This document shows positions 63,984 through 64,000 of a DNA stretch of 64,000 nucleotides, in pieces. Numbering within the stretch: position 1 is the first letter of the stretch; the number at the start of each line of letters is the position of its first letter. The DNA comes from JANXQG01 sp963824275 (GTDB taxonomy: Bacteria; Planctomycetota; Planctomycetia; Pirellulales; Thermoguttaceae). Location of the stretch: the NCBI GenBank assembly GCA_963824275.1, contig CAWGOT010000010.1, positions 248,001-312,000 on the forward strand. Reading direction: 5' to 3'. The notes below the pieces were generated by a model. That model had not been told where the DNA came from, ran no database searches, and was given only the letters and a program-made list of their open reading frames with translations. A program made the translations under genes and the position numbers.

Positions 63984-64000
63984 TTTGCCCGCATTTCGTC

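Noticed and set aside
1..64000. tRNA, rRNA, transposase or integrase genes
   Set aside because: No stretch with the conserved T-arm and anticodon-arm pattern and no DDE, HUH or tyrosine recombinase motifs were found by eye.

Overview
The window looks like a GC-rich chromosomal stretch of a planctomycete, probably Pirellulales-like. This rests on gene types rather than any marker gene: two ECF sigma factor / Ser-Thr kinase pairs, a kinase fused to a STAND ATPase and a formylglycine-enzyme-type domain, a YXWGXW-repeat protein, TolB/HEAT repeat proteins, PL26 and GH6 polysaccharide enzymes, and several families of short palindromic repeats. I see no rRNA, tRNA, CRISPR array, transposase or prophage.

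Layout. 0-12.9 kb: SLH-anchored cyanophycinase-like peptidase, C69 dipeptidase, TolB-propeller/HEAT protein, giant kinase-STAND-FGE protein with its ECF sigma factor, and a CapA-type protein. 12.9-13.7 kb: gene-free mosaic of repeats and copied gene tails. 13.7-15.9 kb: YXWGXW protein, CsbD stress protein and a tiny membrane peptide. 16.2-31 kb: a probable beta-glucan locus with a secreted (alpha/alpha)6-barrel protein, antitoxin-like genes, an ABC exporter with a DUF1854 tail, a cyclic beta-1,2-glucan synthase-like GT84 protein without its usual GH94 part, and a GH3 beta-glucosidase. 31-35 kb: YqgE/AlgH protein, second kinase/sigma pair, broken PIN gene, fatty acid desaturase. 35-41 kb: AI-2E-type permease, a run of small membrane stress proteins (DUF883, holin-like, DUF3309), CsrA and two MpsC/DUF2294 proteins. 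41-50 kb: GH6 cellulase-like protein, ABC-2 transporter, GT4 glycosyltransferase, and a carbamoyltransferase/SxtJ/DUF5989/SGNH set. 50-64 kb: HEAT-membrane protein, FtsK, PfpI-type protein, MFS transporter, LssY_C protein, PL26 lyase and a helicase-associated-domain protein.

The strongest unusual signal is a leader RNA present four times (15758-15863, 19499-19618, 35231-35377, 40086-40190). Each copy follows a promoter-like site with exactly 16 bases between its -35 and -10 boxes, folds into a covarying hairpin, ends in a strong intrinsic terminator, and lies 29-65 bases before a gene on the same strand. The 5' end of the RNA (GUCGG) can pair with the CCGAC that is also the first arm of the terminator, which is a riboswitch-like arrangement. 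The downstream genes (CsbD, ABC-DUF1854 exporter, desaturase, MpsC-CsrA-membrane stress cluster) share an envelope or osmotic stress theme. I do not recognise the RNA as a known family.

Two cautions. Single-base frameshifts interrupt about half of the long genes, often in conserved sequence and sometimes in compensating pairs, so many are probably assembly errors and the broken genes may be intact in the organism. Also, palindromic and simple-sequence repeats lie inside several reading frames and at several stop codons, which blurs gene ends.
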